Assembly: GCF_014635285.1 (NCBI RefSeq)
Contig: NZ_BMCR01000006.1
Coordinates: forward strand, 1-64,000
Direction of reading: 5' to 3'
Length of the DNA: 64,000 bases
Source of the DNA: Stappia taiwanensis
GTDB taxonomy: Bacteria; Pseudomonadota; Alphaproteobacteria; Rhizobiales; Stappiaceae
Shown here in pieces: positions 17,840 to 28,185 of the stretch. The translations under genes and the position numbers were made by a program. Under the pieces are notes generated by a model. That model saw nothing but the letters and a program-made list of their open reading frames with translations, was not told the origin of the DNA and did no database searches. Every line of letters begins with the position of its first letter. Within the stretch, counting starts at the first letter, position 1.

Positions 17840-19380
17840 TTCTTCTTCCCCCGTCCCAGGCCCGGAAGGCCGCCAAGGCCGGGCATCTTCGCCCCGCCAA
17901 GTCCGGGAAGGCCGCCAGGCCCGCCCATGCCTCCGGGCAATCCGCCCGGAAGACCGCCAGGCAAGCCGCCGCCGGGGAGCTTGCCGGACTTGGCCAGCTT
18001 CTCCAGCTCCTTCGGGTCCATCTCCGGCATGTCGCCGGCCGGCATGCCCATGCCGCCCATCATCTTGCCGAGCAGACCCTTGCCCTTGCCCATCTTCTTC
18101 ATCATGTCGGCCATCTGCCGATGCATCTTCAGAAGCTTGTTGACGTCGGCGACAGCGACGCCGGAGCCGGCGGCGATCCGCTTCTTGCGGCTTGCCTTGA
18201 GAAGGTCGGGCTTGCGCCGCTCCTGCGGGGTCATCGACTGGATGATCGCCACCTGGCGCTTGATCATCCGGTCATCGATGTTGGCGCCTTCCATCTGCTT
18301 CTTGATCTTGCCGACTCCGGGCATCATTCCCATGATGCCCGACATGCCGCCCAGCTTTTCCATCTGCTTGAGTTGCTCGGCGAGGTCTTCCAGGTCGAAG
18401 ACGCCCTTTTGCATCCGGGCGGCCATCTTGGCCGACTTTTCCTGGTCGATCTCGCGCGCGGCCTTTTCCACCAGCGAGACGATATCGCCCATGCCAAGGA
18501 TGCGGTCGGCGATCCGCGAGGGGTGGAAATCCTCCAGTGCGTCGGACTTCTCGCCGGTGCCGATCAGCTTGACCGGCTTGCCGGTGACCGCGCGCATGGA
18601 CAGGGCGGCGCCGCCGCGCCCGTCGCCATCCATCCGGGTCAGCACGATGCCGGTGATGCCCACGCGCTCATCGAAGGAGGTGGCGAGATTGACCGCATCC
18701 TGACCGGTGAGCGAATCGGCCACCAGCAGGATTTCATGCGGCTCGGCGGAGGATTTGATCTCCGCCATCTCGGCCATCAGCGCTTCGTCGATATGGGTGC
18801 GGCCGGCGGTGTCGAGCATCACCACGTCGTAGCCGCCGAGCCGGGCGGCGGTCATCGCCCGTCCTGCGATCTGCACCGGGGTCTGGCCGGCGACGATCGG
18901 CAGGGTGTCGATGCCGGTCTGTTCGCCAAGAACCTTGAGCTGCTCCTGCGCCGCCGGGCGGCGGGTGTCGAGCGAAGCCATCAGCACCTTGCGCTTTTCC
19001 TGGCTGGTCAGCCGCAGCGCGATCTTGGCGGTGGAGGTGGTCTTGCCCGAGCCTTGCAGGCCGACCATCATGATGGCGAGCGGTGCCGGGGCGTTGAGGT
19101 CGATCGGCTCGGCGTCCGAGCCGAGCATCTCCACGAGTTGGTCATGGACGATCTTGACGACCTGCTGACCCGGCGTGACCGACTTGACCACCTCATGGCC
19201 GATGGCGCGCTGGCGCACCTTGTCGGTGAAGGACTTGACCACCGGCAGGGCGACGTCGGCCTCGATCAGGGCCCGCCGCACTTCCCGCAAGGCTTCCGAC
19301 ACGTCGGCGTCGGTCAGCGCGCCGCGTCGGGTCAGCTTGTCGAGAATGCCGCCGAGGCGATCGGACAGACTTTCGAACAT
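17836..19380 (-). CDS. ffh: Signal recognition particle protein Ffh
   Basis: SRP54 GTPase that targets ribosomes making inner-membrane proteins to FtsY. N domain (MFESLSDRLGGILDKLTRRG), G domain with P-loop GLQGSGKTTSTAKIA, DTAGRTHID and TRMDGDGRGGAAL, then the Met-rich M domain (MGMMPGVGKIKKQM, RIAAGSGVAVADVNKLLKMH). The 514 residues include an unusual tail of tandem GGLP/GLGG units ending GRGKKK. ATG 19380 preceded by AAAGGA is the correct start. It is first gene of the minus-strand unit that continues through rpsP-rimM. Confidence 0.97.
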   Translation of the reverse strand: MFESLSDRLGGILDKLTRRGALTDADVSEALREVRRALIEADVALPVVKSFTDKVRQRAIGHEVVKSVTPGQQVVKIVHDQLVEMLGSDAEPIDLNAPAPLAIMMVGLQGSGKTTSTAKIALRLTSQEKRKVLMASLDTRRPAAQEQLKVLGEQTGIDTLPIVAGQTPVQIAGRAMTAARLGGYDVVMLDTAGRTHIDEALMAEMAEIKSSAEPHEILLVADSLTGQDAVNLATSFDERVGITGIVLTRMDGDGRGGAALSMRAVTGKPVKLIGTGEKSDALEDFHPSRIADRILGMGDIVSLVEKAAREIDQEKSAKMAARMQKGVFDLEDLAEQLKQMEKLGGMSGIMGMMPGVGKIKKQMEGANIDDRMIKRQVAIIQSMTPQERRKPDLLKASRKKRIAAGSGVAVADVNKLLKMHRQMADMMKKMGKGKGLLGKMMGGMGMPAGDMPEMDPKELEKLAKSGKLPGGGLPGGLPGGLPGGMGGPGGLPGLGGAKMPGLGGLPGLGRGKKK

Positions 19381-19850
19381 GCCTGCGTGTCCTTTCGGGT
19401 TGGCCGCCGGGTGCCCAAGCGGACCGCCCTTCAGCGTTTGCGGGATCGGACGGTGCAATTCGCAAAGCGGAACGACACCCGAGGGCGCATCGCGCTGTCG
19501 GGTGGGAACCTCCGGGATCTCTTTAGACCTTTTCGGGTCCCGGTCGGCGGATCGAACTGTCGTCACTCGTATGAGTGTCGCGGAGATAGGCGAAAACCGC
19601 CATCGGAGTCAAGGAAAACCGCGCCTCTTCCTCCCGGTGGCCGAGGACGTGGCCGCGCGTTCGACGCTTGACGGTTGAACCCGACCGAAAAAAGGCGCAG
19701 ATGTGCGACCCGTCACCGGTTGCCTGCTCCCGGCAGGAGTATCGCCGGTGGTCGTCGGGCCGCCGCCAGCGACCCGGATCCACATTGTTTCCGGCAGGTC
19801 CGCCCTCCCTCCCGCGCGGCCGCTCCGCCGGATATCTGGGTGCCGGAGTT
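19381..19850. other. Divergent region ffh / trkH without a recognised gene
   Basis: 470 bp. I found no credible small gene or RNA. A short inverted repeat CACTC-GTAT-GAGTG lies at 19564-19577 and could be an operator or a hairpin in the ffh leader. The rest should contain the promoters of ffh and trkH. The frame of trkH is open back to 19668, but that stretch has no family-like sequence. Confidence 0.5.
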
Positions 19851-21293
19851 ATGGACTACAGAGCCGTCGCGCTGCCAATCGGCCGCCTGATGATCCTGAT
19901 CGCTGCCTTCATGCTCATTCCGGCAGGGGCAGATCTGATGGTCGGCAATCCGGACTGGGTTGTCTTCACCGTGTCCGCGCTGGTGGTCGGCTGTACCGGC
20001 GGCGTGGCCACCGCGGCCTTCCTGCGCCGGGGCGGCGGCTTCAACATTCGCGAGACGCTGATTTTCGTCAACGCCGCCTGGCTGACCTTCAGTCTTGCCG
20101 GGGCCATGCCGCTCTATCTCAGCGGTCTCGATATTTCCGCCACCGATGCGCTGTTCGAGGCGGCCTCCGGCCTGACGACCACCGGGGCGACGGTGCTGAC
20201 CGGGCTCGACCACCTGCCCCCGGGCATTTTGCTGTGGCGCTCGCTGATGCAATGGATCGGTGGCATCGGCATTGTCGTTCTCGGCATCTGGCTGTTGCCG
20301 GGGCTGCGGGTCGGTGGCTCCCAGCTCTTCGCCATCGAATCCTCGGAGATGTCCGCCAAGCCCTATGGCCGGTTCGAGCCTTTCATGGTTCGTCTGTTGC
20401 TGCTCTACTTCGGCCTGACCCTCTCCTGCCTGTTGCTCTACCATTTTGCCGGGATGACCTGGTTCCAGGCGGTCAATCACGCGCTCACCACCGTGTCCTC
20501 AGGCGGCTTTTCCACCTCCGACCAGTCGATGGGACAGTTCGACAGCGTCGCGATCCAGTGGATCGCCATTGTCTTCATGGTGTTTTCCGGTCTGCCGTTC
20601 CTGTTCGTGATCCGGGCGGTGGAGCATCGCGATTTTCGCGAGAACCAGCAGGTGCTGTTCTTTCTGGGGCTGGCCGCGGTGGCCAGCGTCGCTGCCTTTA
20701 CCGTGCTGCACCTGGGCGCAACGGCAACCCCGTTCCGCGAGTTGACCTTGTCGGTCTTTCATGTGGTCTCGGTGATGACCACCACCGGCTATGCGGCGGC
20801 GGACTACCTGCAATGGGGCAGTTTCGCCACGGCGCTGTTCTTCCTGCTGACATTCGTCGGCGGCTGTTCGGGCTCGACCTCGGGCGGGTTCAAGTCCTTC
20901 CGCATCCTGGTGCTGATTCATCTGATCCGCGCCATGGTCAAGGGCATGCTGCGTCCGCACCGGATCGCCGAGCCGCAGTTCGCCGGCAAGCCGCTGAGCG
21001 TCGGCGTGCGCGAGGGTGTGCTGATCTTCGGCCTGCTTTATGCGGGCACCTTCGCCATCTTCGCGCTGATCTACGCCGGCTTCGGGCTCGATCTGGAAAC
21101 CGCGCTCAGTGCCTCGATCACGGCGCTGGCCAATGTCGGCCCGGGGGTGGGGGCGATCATCGGACCGTCGGGCACGTTTCAGAGCCTGCCCGATCCGGTC
21201 AAATGGATGCTGACGTTGCAGATGATCCTCGGCCGGCTGGAAATCATCTCCGGCATCGTCATCCTGACGCCGGATTTCTGGACCGAACGCTGA
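19851..21293 (+). CDS. trkH: TrkH family potassium uptake protein
   Basis: K+-translocating subunit of the Trk system, an SKT-superfamily protein with four pore modules. The selectivity-filter loops are visible in order: SGLTTTGATVLTG, TTVSSGGFSTSDQS, VSVMTTTGYAAADY and ALANVGPGVGAIIG. The 480 residues from ATG 19851 match E. coli TrkH in length, and GGAG lies just upstream. The regulatory TrkA partner is not in the window. It converges with yggS after 17 bp. Confidence 0.94.
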   Translation: MDYRAVALPIGRLMILIAAFMLIPAGADLMVGNPDWVVFTVSALVVGCTGGVATAAFLRRGGGFNIRETLIFVNAAWLTFSLAGAMPLYLSGLDISATDALFEAASGLTTTGATVLTGLDHLPPGILLWRSLMQWIGGIGIVVLGIWLLPGLRVGGSQLFAIESSEMSAKPYGRFEPFMVRLLLLYFGLTLSCLLLYHFAGMTWFQAVNHALTTVSSGGFSTSDQSMGQFDSVAIQWIAIVFMVFSGLPFLFVIRAVEHRDFRENQQVLFFLGLAAVASVAAFTVLHLGATATPFRELTLSVFHVVSVMTTTGYAAADYLQWGSFATALFFLLTFVGGCSGSTSGGFKSFRILVLIHLIRAMVKGMLRPHRIAEPQFAGKPLSVGVREGVLIFGLLYAGTFAIFALIYAGFGLDLETALSASITALANVGPGVGAIIGPSGTFQSLPDPVKWMLTLQMILGRLEIISGIVILTPDFWTER

Positions 21294-21310
21294 TCTGCCG
21301 CGTCGTCCGC

Positions 21311-21976
21311 TCAGCGGGCGCCGAAGATCGCCGAGCCGACCCGCACATGGGTCGCGCCGAAGCCGACGGCAATCGGATAGTCGCCGGACATGCCCATGGA
21401 CAGCCGCTCAAGGCCGTTGCGCGCGGCGATCTTCTGCAGCAATGCGAAATGTGGCCCGGGCGCCTCGTCGGCCGGCGGGATGCACATCAGGCCGACGACA
21501 TTGAGCCCGATTTCGTCGCGGCACAGGGCGATGAAGGCATCGGCCTTCCCGGGAGCGACGCCGGCCTTTTGCGCTTCCTCCCCGGTGTTGACCTGGATGA
21601 AGCAGGGTAGGGGGCGGTCCTGCCGATCCATTTCCGTCTTCAGCGCGCGGGCGATCTTTTCCCGGTCGACCGTATGGATGACATCGAACAGGGCGACCGC
21701 CTCGCGCGCCTTGTTGGACTGCAGCGGCCCGATCAGGTGCAGCTCGAGATCGGAATACTCCTCGCGCAGGCCGGGCCATTTCTGCTGGCTCTCCTGCACC
21801 CGGTTTTCGCCGAACACCCGCTGGCCGGCCTCGATCACCGGGCGGATCTCCTCGGCGCCGAAGGTCTTGGAGACGGCGATCAACTGAACCGATCCCTCCG
21901 CACGGCCGGTTTCACGTTCGGCGCTGGCGATGTCCTCGCGGACGGCAAGGAGGCGGGTGGCGGCGCTTTCTGACAT
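21311..21976 (-). CDS. yggS: YggS family PLP homeostasis protein
   Basis: PLP-binding protein without known catalysis that balances vitamin B6 and keto/amino acid pools. The 221 residues form a single alanine-racemase-like barrel. The PLP lysine is in QLIAVSKTF, and FGENRVQE, LHLIGPLQSNK and the C-terminal LSMGMSGDYPIAVGFGATHVR are family hallmarks. ATG 21976 with AGGGA upstream is chosen. It is divergent from leuS. Confidence 0.95.
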   Translation of the reverse strand: MSESAATRLLAVREDIASAERETGRAEGSVQLIAVSKTFGAEEIRPVIEAGQRVFGENRVQESQQKWPGLREEYSDLELHLIGPLQSNKAREAVALFDVIHTVDREKIARALKTEMDRQDRPLPCFIQVNTGEEAQKAGVAPGKADAFIALCRDEIGLNVVGLMCIPPADEAPGPHFALLQKIAARNGLERLSMGMSGDYPIAVGFGATHVRVGSAIFGAR

Positions 21977-22227
21977 GGAAGGGTCCCTGTGCTTTGCGGC
22001 GGTGCTTGATCCGATTGATGGCCTGGCCGATGGTGGCGCGCGGCTGGCCTTCGGGTAAACGATTGACTGTCTGGCGGTGATGCGGCGATTGGCGGCGGAT
22101 TGCAACCCCGGCGGTTTCGAACGATCGCGGGCGCGGAAGCTGTTGCCGGTTGACCACGGGCGCGATATCTGGTGACAGTCGCGCCACGCGACCCCATTCA
22201 CGGAAAACGAGCGAAGCAATCAATATC

Positions 22228-24837
22228 ATGGCGACGGAGCGCTACAACGCCCGCGAAGCGGAAAGCCGCTGGCAACGGGTCTGGGACGAAAACAACGTGT
22301 TCACCACGGTGAATGACGATCCCCGGCCGAAATACTACGTGCTGGAGATGTTCCCCTACCCCTCGGGACGCATCCACATGGGGCATGTGCGCAACTACGC
22401 CATGGGCGATGTGGTGGCGCGCTACAAGCGGGCGCGCGGGTTCAACGTGCTGCATCCGATGGGCTGGGACGCCTTCGGCATGCCGGCGGAAAACGCGGCG
22501 ATGCAGAACAAGGTGCATCCGCGCGACTGGACCTACGAAAACATCGCGGCGATGCGTAGTCAGCTCAAGATCATGGGTCTGTCGCTCGACTGGGCGCGGG
22601 AATTCGCGACCTGCGATGTGGACTATTACGCGCAGCAGCAGCGCCTGTTCCTCGATTTCCTGAAGGCGGGGCTCGCCTATCGTAAGAATTCGAAGGTCAA
22701 CTGGGACCCGGTCGACATGACCGTGCTGGCCAACGAACAGGTGATCGACGGGCGCGGCTGGCGCTCCGGCGCGCTGGTGGAGCAGCGCGAGCTGACTCAG
22801 TGGTTCTTCAAGATCTCCGACTGGTCGGAGGAGCTGCTGTCGGCGCTCGATACGCTCGACCGCTGGCCGGAAAAGGTCCGGCTGATGCAGAAGAACTGGA
22901 TCGGCCGGTCCGAGGGCCTGCGCGTGCGCTTCGCCTTCACCACGCCGGCGCCGACCGGCGATACCGCGCTGGAGATCTTCACCACCCGTCCCGATACCCT
23001 GTTCGGCGCCTCCTTCATGGGGCTGTCGCCCGACCATCCGATTTCGGCCAAGCTGGCGGAGAACGATCCGAAGATCGCCGACTTCATCGCCGAATGCCGC
23101 AAGACCGGCACCTCGGCCGAGGCGATCGAGACGGCGGAGAAGGTCGGCATCGACACGGGTCTGACGGTGGAGCACCCGCTCGATCCGTCGCTGACGCTGC
23201 CGGTCTACATCGCCAATTTCATCCTGATGGATTACGGCACCGGGGCGATCTTCGCCTGTCCGGCCCATGACCAGCGTGACCTTGATTTCGCGCGCAAGTA
23301 CGGCCTGCCGGTGAAGCCGGTGGTGCTGCCGGAGGGGGCCGATCCGGCCACTTTCGAGATTGGCACCGAGGCCTTCACCGATGAGGGGAAGATCTTCAAT
23401 TCCGGCTTCATGGACGGGATGACGATCGCCGAGGCGAAGGAAGCGGCCGCCCGCACGCTCGAAGCGCGCGAGATCGACGGGGCGCCGCAGGGCGCGCGTC
23501 AGGTCAACTATCGCCTGCGCGACTGGGGTATTTCGCGTCAGCGCTACTGGGGCTGCCCGATCCCGGTGATCCATTGCGAGGCTTGTGGCGTGGTGCCGGT
23601 TCCGGTCGAGGATCTGCCGGTCAAGCTGCCGGACGACATCGATTTCGACAAGCCGGGCAACCCGCTCGACCGGCATCCGACCTGGCGGAACGTCGCCTGC
23701 CCGTGCTGCGGCAAGGATGCGCGGCGCGAAACCGACACGATGGACACCTTCGTCGATTCTTCCTGGTATTTCGCCCGCTTCACCGATTCCAAGGCGGCGA
23801 CGCCGACGGACAAGGCGGTGGCTGACGCCTGGCTGCCGGTGGACCAGTATATCGGCGGCATCGAGCACGCGATCCTGCATCTCCTCTATTCGCGGTTCTT
23901 CGCCCGGGCCATGTGCGCGACCGGCCATCTCGGCGTAAAGGAGCCCTTCAAGGGCCTGTTCACGCAAGGCATGGTCACCCACGAGACCTACCGCAAGCCC
24001 GATGGCGCCTGGGCGTCGCCGGCCGAGGTGCGGATCGACGGCGACGGCGAGGCGCGCAAGGCGGTGCTGATCGACGGCGGCGCGGATGTGACCATCGGCT
24101 CGATCGAGAAGATGTCCAAGTCGAAGAAGAACACCGTCGACCCTTCGGACATCATCGAGACCTACGGGGCGGACACCGCGCGCTGGTTCATGCTGTCCGA
24201 CAGCCCTCCGGAGCGGGACGTGCAGTGGACCGAGGATGGCGTCCAGGGCGCCTGGCGGTTCATGCAGCGGGTCTGGCGGCTGATCGGCGATATCGCCGAG
24301 ACGGTGCCGGCGGGGCCGCGTCCCGAGGCGTTCGGCGAGGCGGCCACAACCTTGCGCCGGGCAACGCACAAGATCTGCGTCGCCGTCTCCGGCGATTTCG
24401 AGGGGTTGGCGTTCAACCGGGCCGTCGCCCGGGTCTATGAGCTGGTCAACACGCTGTCCAAGGCCCATCAGGGTGGGGTATCCGGTGCGGACATGGCCTT
24501 CGCCTTGCGGGAGGCGGCGGACTTCCTGGTGCAGCTGATGGCGCCGATGGCGCCGCATCTTGCCGAGGAGTGCTGGCGCGCGCTTGGCCATGACGGCATC
24601 CTGGCCATGGCAAGCTGGCCCGAGGTGGAGCAGGACCTCCTGGTGGAAAACACCATCACCCTGCCGGTTCAGGTCAATGGCAAGAAGCGTGCGGACCTGA
24701 CGATTGCGCGCGAGGCTTCCAAGGAGGAGGTCGAAGCGGCTACTCTGGAGCTGGACGCGGTCGTGCGCGCCCTTGCGGGCAAAACGGCGCGCAAGATCAT
24801 CGTGGTGCCGCAAAGGATCGTCAATGTCGTCGTCTGA
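22228..24837 (+). CDS. leuS: Leucyl-tRNA synthetase
   Basis: Class Ia synthetase charging tRNA-Leu, with editing. The 869 residues include the HIGH-type motif GRIHMGH around residues 48-54. An editing (CP1) domain follows, with [12 protein letters not shown] and the dinucleotide-like [15 protein letters not shown]. The KMSKS loop is at 628-632 (EKMSKSKKN), followed by the anticodon-binding domain. ATG 22228 gives the typical [16 protein letters not shown]. The lptE start lies inside its 3' end. Confidence 0.98.
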   Translation: MATERYNAREAESRWQRVWDENNVFTTVNDDPRPKYYVLEMFPYPSGRIHMGHVRNYAMGDVVARYKRARGFNVLHPMGWDAFGMPAENAAMQNKVHPRDWTYENIAAMRSQLKIMGLSLDWAREFATCDVDYYAQQQRLFLDFLKAGLAYRKNSKVNWDPVDMTVLANEQVIDGRGWRSGALVEQRELTQWFFKISDWSEELLSALDTLDRWPEKVRLMQKNWIGRSEGLRVRFAFTTPAPTGDTALEIFTTRPDTLFGASFMGLSPDHPISAKLAENDPKIADFIAECRKTGTSAEAIETAEKVGIDTGLTVEHPLDPSLTLPVYIANFILMDYGTGAIFACPAHDQRDLDFARKYGLPVKPVVLPEGADPATFEIGTEAFTDEGKIFNSGFMDGMTIAEAKEAAARTLEAREIDGAPQGARQVNYRLRDWGISRQRYWGCPIPVIHCEACGVVPVPVEDLPVKLPDDIDFDKPGNPLDRHPTWRNVACPCCGKDARRETDTMDTFVDSSWYFARFTDSKAATPTDKAVADAWLPVDQYIGGIEHAILHLLYSRFFARAMCATGHLGVKEPFKGLFTQGMVTHETYRKPDGAWASPAEVRIDGDGEARKAVLIDGGADVTIGSIEKMSKSKKNTVDPSDIIETYGADTARWFMLSDSPPERDVQWTEDGVQGAWRFMQRVWRLIGDIAETVPAGPRPEAFGEAATTLRRATHKICVAVSGDFEGLAFNRAVARVYELVNTLSKAHQGGVSGADMAFALREAADFLVQLMAPMAPHLAEECWRALGHDGILAMASWPEVEQDLLVENTITLPVQVNGKKRADLTIAREASKEEVEAATLELDAVVRALAGKTARKIIVVPQRIVNVVV

Positions 24838-25402
24838 TCGCAACCGCCCGGCGGCGCCGGGCCGCCGCGTCTTTCTCGGTCTCGGGCTTGGCGCCGTCGG
24901 CGCCCTGGCGCTCGGCGGCTGTCAGGTGCGCCCGCTTTATGGCAGCCTCGACAGCGCCCCCGGCGTGCCGGGCGTTGCCGACGATCTGGCGGCGATCGAC
25001 ATCGCCGAGGTCACCAGCGGTTCCACGCTGGACCTTGCCCGGGTCGGGCAGGTGCTGCGCAATGAACTGGTCTTCGGCTTCCGCCGGGGGCGGGAGGCCG
25101 CCCCGGCGCAGTACCGGTTGAAGATCATCATTAACCGCCCCTTGAGCGAGGTCGGTGTGGAGCGGCTGGCGGACGTGCCCTCCGCCTACACGGTCACCGT
25201 CAACGCCAGCTATGTGCTGAGCGAGATCGAAGGGGACCGCACTCTGACCACCGGGCGCGCCTTCGGCTCGGCGTCCTTCGACTTCTCCAGCCAGCGTTTC
25301 GCCAACCTTCGGGCCGAGCGGGACGCGGAGAACCGGGCGGCCAAGGCCGTGGCGGCCGATATCCAGACGCGGATCGCGGGCTTCTTCGCCACGCGCGGCT
25401 GA
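24824..25402 (+). CDS. lptE: LPS assembly lipoprotein LptE
   Basis: Outer-membrane lipoprotein that plugs LptD and delivers LPS to the surface. A twin-Arg-flanked hydrophobic signal and lipobox LGGC (Cys33) are followed by QVRPLYG, the typical start of alphaproteobacterial LptE. Mixed alpha/beta domain [18 protein letters not shown] and a C-terminal helix [18 protein letters not shown] follow. The 192 residues fit. ATG 24824 overlaps leuS by 14 bp, and the leuS-lptE-holA order is conserved across proteobacteria. Confidence 0.93.
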   Translation: MSSSDRNRPAAPGRRVFLGLGLGAVGALALGGCQVRPLYGSLDSAPGVPGVADDLAAIDIAEVTSGSTLDLARVGQVLRNELVFGFRRGREAAPAQYRLKIIINRPLSEVGVERLADVPSAYTVTVNASYVLSEIEGDRTLTTGRAFGSASFDFSSQRFANLRAERDAENRAAKAVAADIQTRIAGFFATRG

Positions 25403-25413
25403 GGAGGCGGGAA

Positions 25414-26454
25414 ATGGTCGCGCTCAAGGCCGGCGATGTCGACCGGTTTCTGGCCCGTCCGCCGGCGGATGTTCCGCTCATCCTGGTCTATGGGCCGGAT
25501 GTGGGGCTGGTGTCGGAGCGGGCCTCCGCCCTGGTACAGGCCGCCTCGGGCGGAACCGACGATCCGTTTTCCCTGGTGAAGCTCGATGCGGGCGAGGTGG
25601 TGTCCGACCCCTCGCGCCTGATCGACGAGGCGCTGACCATTCCGCTGTTCGGCGGGCGCCGGGTGGTCTGGGTGCGCGACGGCGCGGGCAAGAACCTGGT
25701 GCCGGCGGTGGAGCCACTGCTCGGCCAGCTCGACCCGGCCAATGCGCTGGTGGTGATCGAGGCAGGCGATCTGAAAAAGGGCGTCGGCCTGCGCAAGAAG
25801 GTCGAGGCGGATCGCGGCGCGGTGGCGATCCCTTGCTATGTGGATGCCGAGCGCGATCTGGAAAAGCTGATCGATGGTGAATTGCGCGCCGCCGAACTGT
25901 CGATCTCCCGCGAGGCGCGCATGGCGCTGATGAGTCTTCTGGGCGCGGACCGGCTGGCCAGCCGGGGCGAGGTGCAGAAGCTCTGCCTTTATGCCCATGG
26001 CCGCGAGCGCATCGAGGTGGCGGATGTGGAGGCGATCATCGGCGATGCCTCGGCCTTTGCCGTCGATGAGCTGATCGACGCGGCGGCGCTGGGCGATCTG
26101 AAGACCCTCGATCACGGGCTGGAACGGCTGGAGGCGGCGGGCATGCGACCGGACGTCTTGGCCAACATGGCCTTGCGCCATTTCCAGTTCCTGGCCCGCG
26201 CCCGCGCCGAGGTCGATCGGGGCGTTCCCGCCAACCAGGTGATTTCCCAATCGCGTCCGCCGGTGTTCTTCAAGCGGCAGCCGGCTGTGTCGCGGCAGGT
26301 GATGCTGTGGCGCGCGAGCGATCTGTCCCGCGCCGGCGAACGCCTGGCGGCGGTGGTGGCCGAGGCGCGAAAGGTGCCGACCCTTGGCGCGGCGCTGGTC
26401 AGCGATGTGCTGCTGATCCTCGCCCGGGTGGCGCGTCAGCGCGCCCGGCGCTAG
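25414..26454 (+). CDS. holA: DNA polymerase III delta subunit
   Basis: Clamp-loader subunit that opens the beta sliding clamp. MVALKAGDVDRFLARP and LILVYGPDVGLVSERA form the degenerate AAA+ N-terminus. FAVDELIDAAALGDLKTLDHGLERL and the C-terminal collar domain LANMALRHFQFLARAR follow. The 346 residues are normal. GAGGAGG lies upstream, and the 11-bp gap to lptE indicates one operon leuS-lptE-holA. Confidence 0.95.
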   Translation: MVALKAGDVDRFLARPPADVPLILVYGPDVGLVSERASALVQAASGGTDDPFSLVKLDAGEVVSDPSRLIDEALTIPLFGGRRVVWVRDGAGKNLVPAVEPLLGQLDPANALVVIEAGDLKKGVGLRKKVEADRGAVAIPCYVDAERDLEKLIDGELRAAELSISREARMALMSLLGADRLASRGEVQKLCLYAHGRERIEVADVEAIIGDASAFAVDELIDAAALGDLKTLDHGLERLEAAGMRPDVLANMALRHFQFLARARAEVDRGVPANQVISQSRPPVFFKRQPAVSRQVMLWRASDLSRAGERLAAVVAEARKVPTLGAALVSDVLLILARVARQRARR

Positions 26455-26493
26455 GGACCGCTCTTCCAAATTGAGCGATATGGCGATACGGCG

Positions 26494-27036
26494 TCAGCCG
26501 GGGATCTTGCGCCCTGTGCGCATGATCGGGCCGCCGTGCTTGTGCGCGGCGCGCGGTGTCTTCGGACCGCCAGCGGTCAGCGGCCGGTCGGCATACTGGC
26601 CATGCACCCGGTGCCGGTCGTAAAGGACGATCGCGCCGGCCACGGCGATGTTGATGCAGAACTTGGTCGGGATCTTGATGATGTGGGCGCAGCGCGCCTG
26701 CATCTCTGGCGACAGCGATCCCCGTTCCGGCCCAAGCACATAGGCCGCCTGCAGCGGATGCATGAAGCTGGGCAGGTCGACCGCGTCGTCGGTCAGTTCC
26801 ACCCCGACGAGCTGGCAGCCGCTCGGCAGGTCCATGTCGTCGATCGCCGGCCAGTGAAACAGCGGCAGATGGCCGGTACTCTTGGAGGTGTCGGAGGGCG
26901 GCGCCTTGCGGATCCGCGTGTCGGCATCGACGGTGAAGAAGAAGCTGGCGCCGAAGGCATGGGCCGAGCGCATCAGGTTGCCGAGATTCATTGGTTTGGA
27001 AATGCCTTCCGCGCCAACGGCGAAATAACCGCGCAT
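26494..27036 (-). CDS. TrmH-family (SpoU) RNA methyltransferase
   Basis: SPOUT methyltransferase acting on 2'-O-ribose of rRNA or tRNA; the target is not recognisable. GISKPMNLGNLMRSAHAFGA is motif 1 (with Asn/Arg), AYVLGPERGSLSPEM is motif 2 and IKIPTKFCINIAVAGAIVLYDR is motif 3 of the knot. The 180 residues from ATG 27036, preceded by AGGCAGG, match the short alphaproteobacterial form. An in-frame ATG at 27075 would add 13 residues. The C-terminal tail is Lys/Arg/Pro-rich. Confidence 0.88.
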   Translation of the reverse strand: MRGYFAVGAEGISKPMNLGNLMRSAHAFGASFFFTVDADTRIRKAPPSDTSKSTGHLPLFHWPAIDDMDLPSGCQLVGVELTDDAVDLPSFMHPLQAAYVLGPERGSLSPEMQARCAHIIKIPTKFCINIAVAGAIVLYDRHRVHGQYADRPLTAGGPKTPRAAHKHGGPIMRTGRKIPG

Positions 27037-27179
27037 GGGACCTGCCTGGATCGTTGTTTTGGGGTGTCCGGACATAGCGGCCGGGCGCGCGCAAGGCAAG
27101 CCATGCCTTGCGCCGGCTTTTCCCCTGCCCGTGTCCATGCTAGGCGGGAAGGGCAAAAGGTTAACGGAGGGGGTGTTCC

Positions 27180-28154
27180 GTGAAAGCGGTGTTGTGCGAG
27201 CGCCTTGGCGCGCCTGAGGATCTTGTTGTTCGCGATCTGGCAACCGCCGCGCCCGGTCCGGGCGAGGTGGTCGTCCGGGTGCGGGCGGCGGCGCTGAATT
27301 TCTTCGACACGCTGTTGATCCGGGGCAAATACCAGTTTCGCCCCGAGCCGCCGTTTTCTCCCGGGGCGGAGTTCGCCGGCACGGTGAGCGCCGTCGGCGA
27401 GGGGGTGGAGCTGTTCGAGCCGGGCGACCGGGTGATGGGCTATGTCCGCTGGGGCGCGGTGCGCGAGGAGGTCGTCGCGACCGAGGAAGAGTTGGTGGCC
27501 CTGCCCGACGGGGTGGGCTTTGAACAGGCGGCCGGGTTGACCGTCACCTACGGCACCACGTTGCACGCCTTCAAGGACCGCGCCGGGCTCCGGTCGGGCG
27601 AGACGGTCGCCGTGCTGGGTGCCTCCGGCGGGGTTGGCCTTGCGGCGGTGGAGCTTGCAAAGACCATGGGCGCCCGGGTGATCGCCTGTGCCTCAAGCGC
27701 GGAAAAGCTGGCGCTGGCCCGGGCGCATGGGGCGGATGATCTCGTCAATTATGGCGAGGAGGATCTGAAGATCCGTCTGAAGGAGCTGACCGACGGCTGC
27801 GGTGTCGATGTGGTCTATGACCCGGTTGGCGGGACTTACGCGGAACCGGCGCTCAGGGCGACCGGCTGGCGCGGCCGCTATCTGGTGATCGGCTTCGCCG
27901 CTGGCGAGATTCCGAAGCTGCCGCTCAATCTGGTGATGCTGAAGGGCTGCGACGTGCTCGGGGTGTTCTGGGGCGAGGCGCTGGTGCGCGAGCCACAGGC
28001 GCATCGGCAGAACATGGAACAACTTCTCGGCTGGGTTCTCGATGGCCAGATCACCCCGCATGTGCACGGGGTTTTCCCGCTGGAGGAAACGCCCCGTGCC
28101 TTGCGCGAACTGGCCGACCGCAAGGCGCAGGGCAAGGTGATCATCCGCATGTAG
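27180..28154 (+). CDS. NADPH:quinone oxidoreductase family protein
   Basis: Zinc-free MDR-superfamily reductase. FSPGAEFAGTVSAVGEGVE is the N-terminal GroES-like domain; AVLGASGGVGLAAVELAKTMGA is the NADPH Rossmann motif (about residues 143-160). VDVVYDPVGGTY and the C-terminal GKVIIRM are typical of the family. GTG 27180 has a strong GGAGGGG upstream. The 324 residues are normal. It converges with xth after 31 bp. The physiological acceptor is unknown. Confidence 0.88.
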   Translation: MKAVLCERLGAPEDLVVRDLATAAPGPGEVVVRVRAAALNFFDTLLIRGKYQFRPEPPFSPGAEFAGTVSAVGEGVELFEPGDRVMGYVRWGAVREEVVATEEELVALPDGVGFEQAAGLTVTYGTTLHAFKDRAGLRSGETVAVLGASGGVGLAAVELAKTMGARVIACASSAEKLALARAHGADDLVNYGEEDLKIRLKELTDGCGVDVVYDPVGGTYAEPALRATGWRGRYLVIGFAAGEIPKLPLNLVMLKGCDVLGVFWGEALVREPQAHRQNMEQLLGWVLDGQITPHVHGVFPLEETPRALRELADRKAQGKVIIRM

Positions 28155-28185
28155 CGCAGGCGCAACCTGCCCAGGCGTGGGGGGC

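Noticed and set aside
17836-18000. Short repeats that might be taken for a CRISPR-like array
   Set aside because: They are in-frame GLP/GLGG codon repeats of ffh, without spacers of constant length.
19564-19577. Inverted repeat CACTC-GTAT-GAGTG as a terminator
   Set aside because: No T-run on either side and it lies between divergent genes, so no transcript would end there.
22198-24843. Minus-strand open frame of about 880 codons across leuS
   Set aside because: Antisense shadow of leuS with no domain; leuS has all catalytic motifs.
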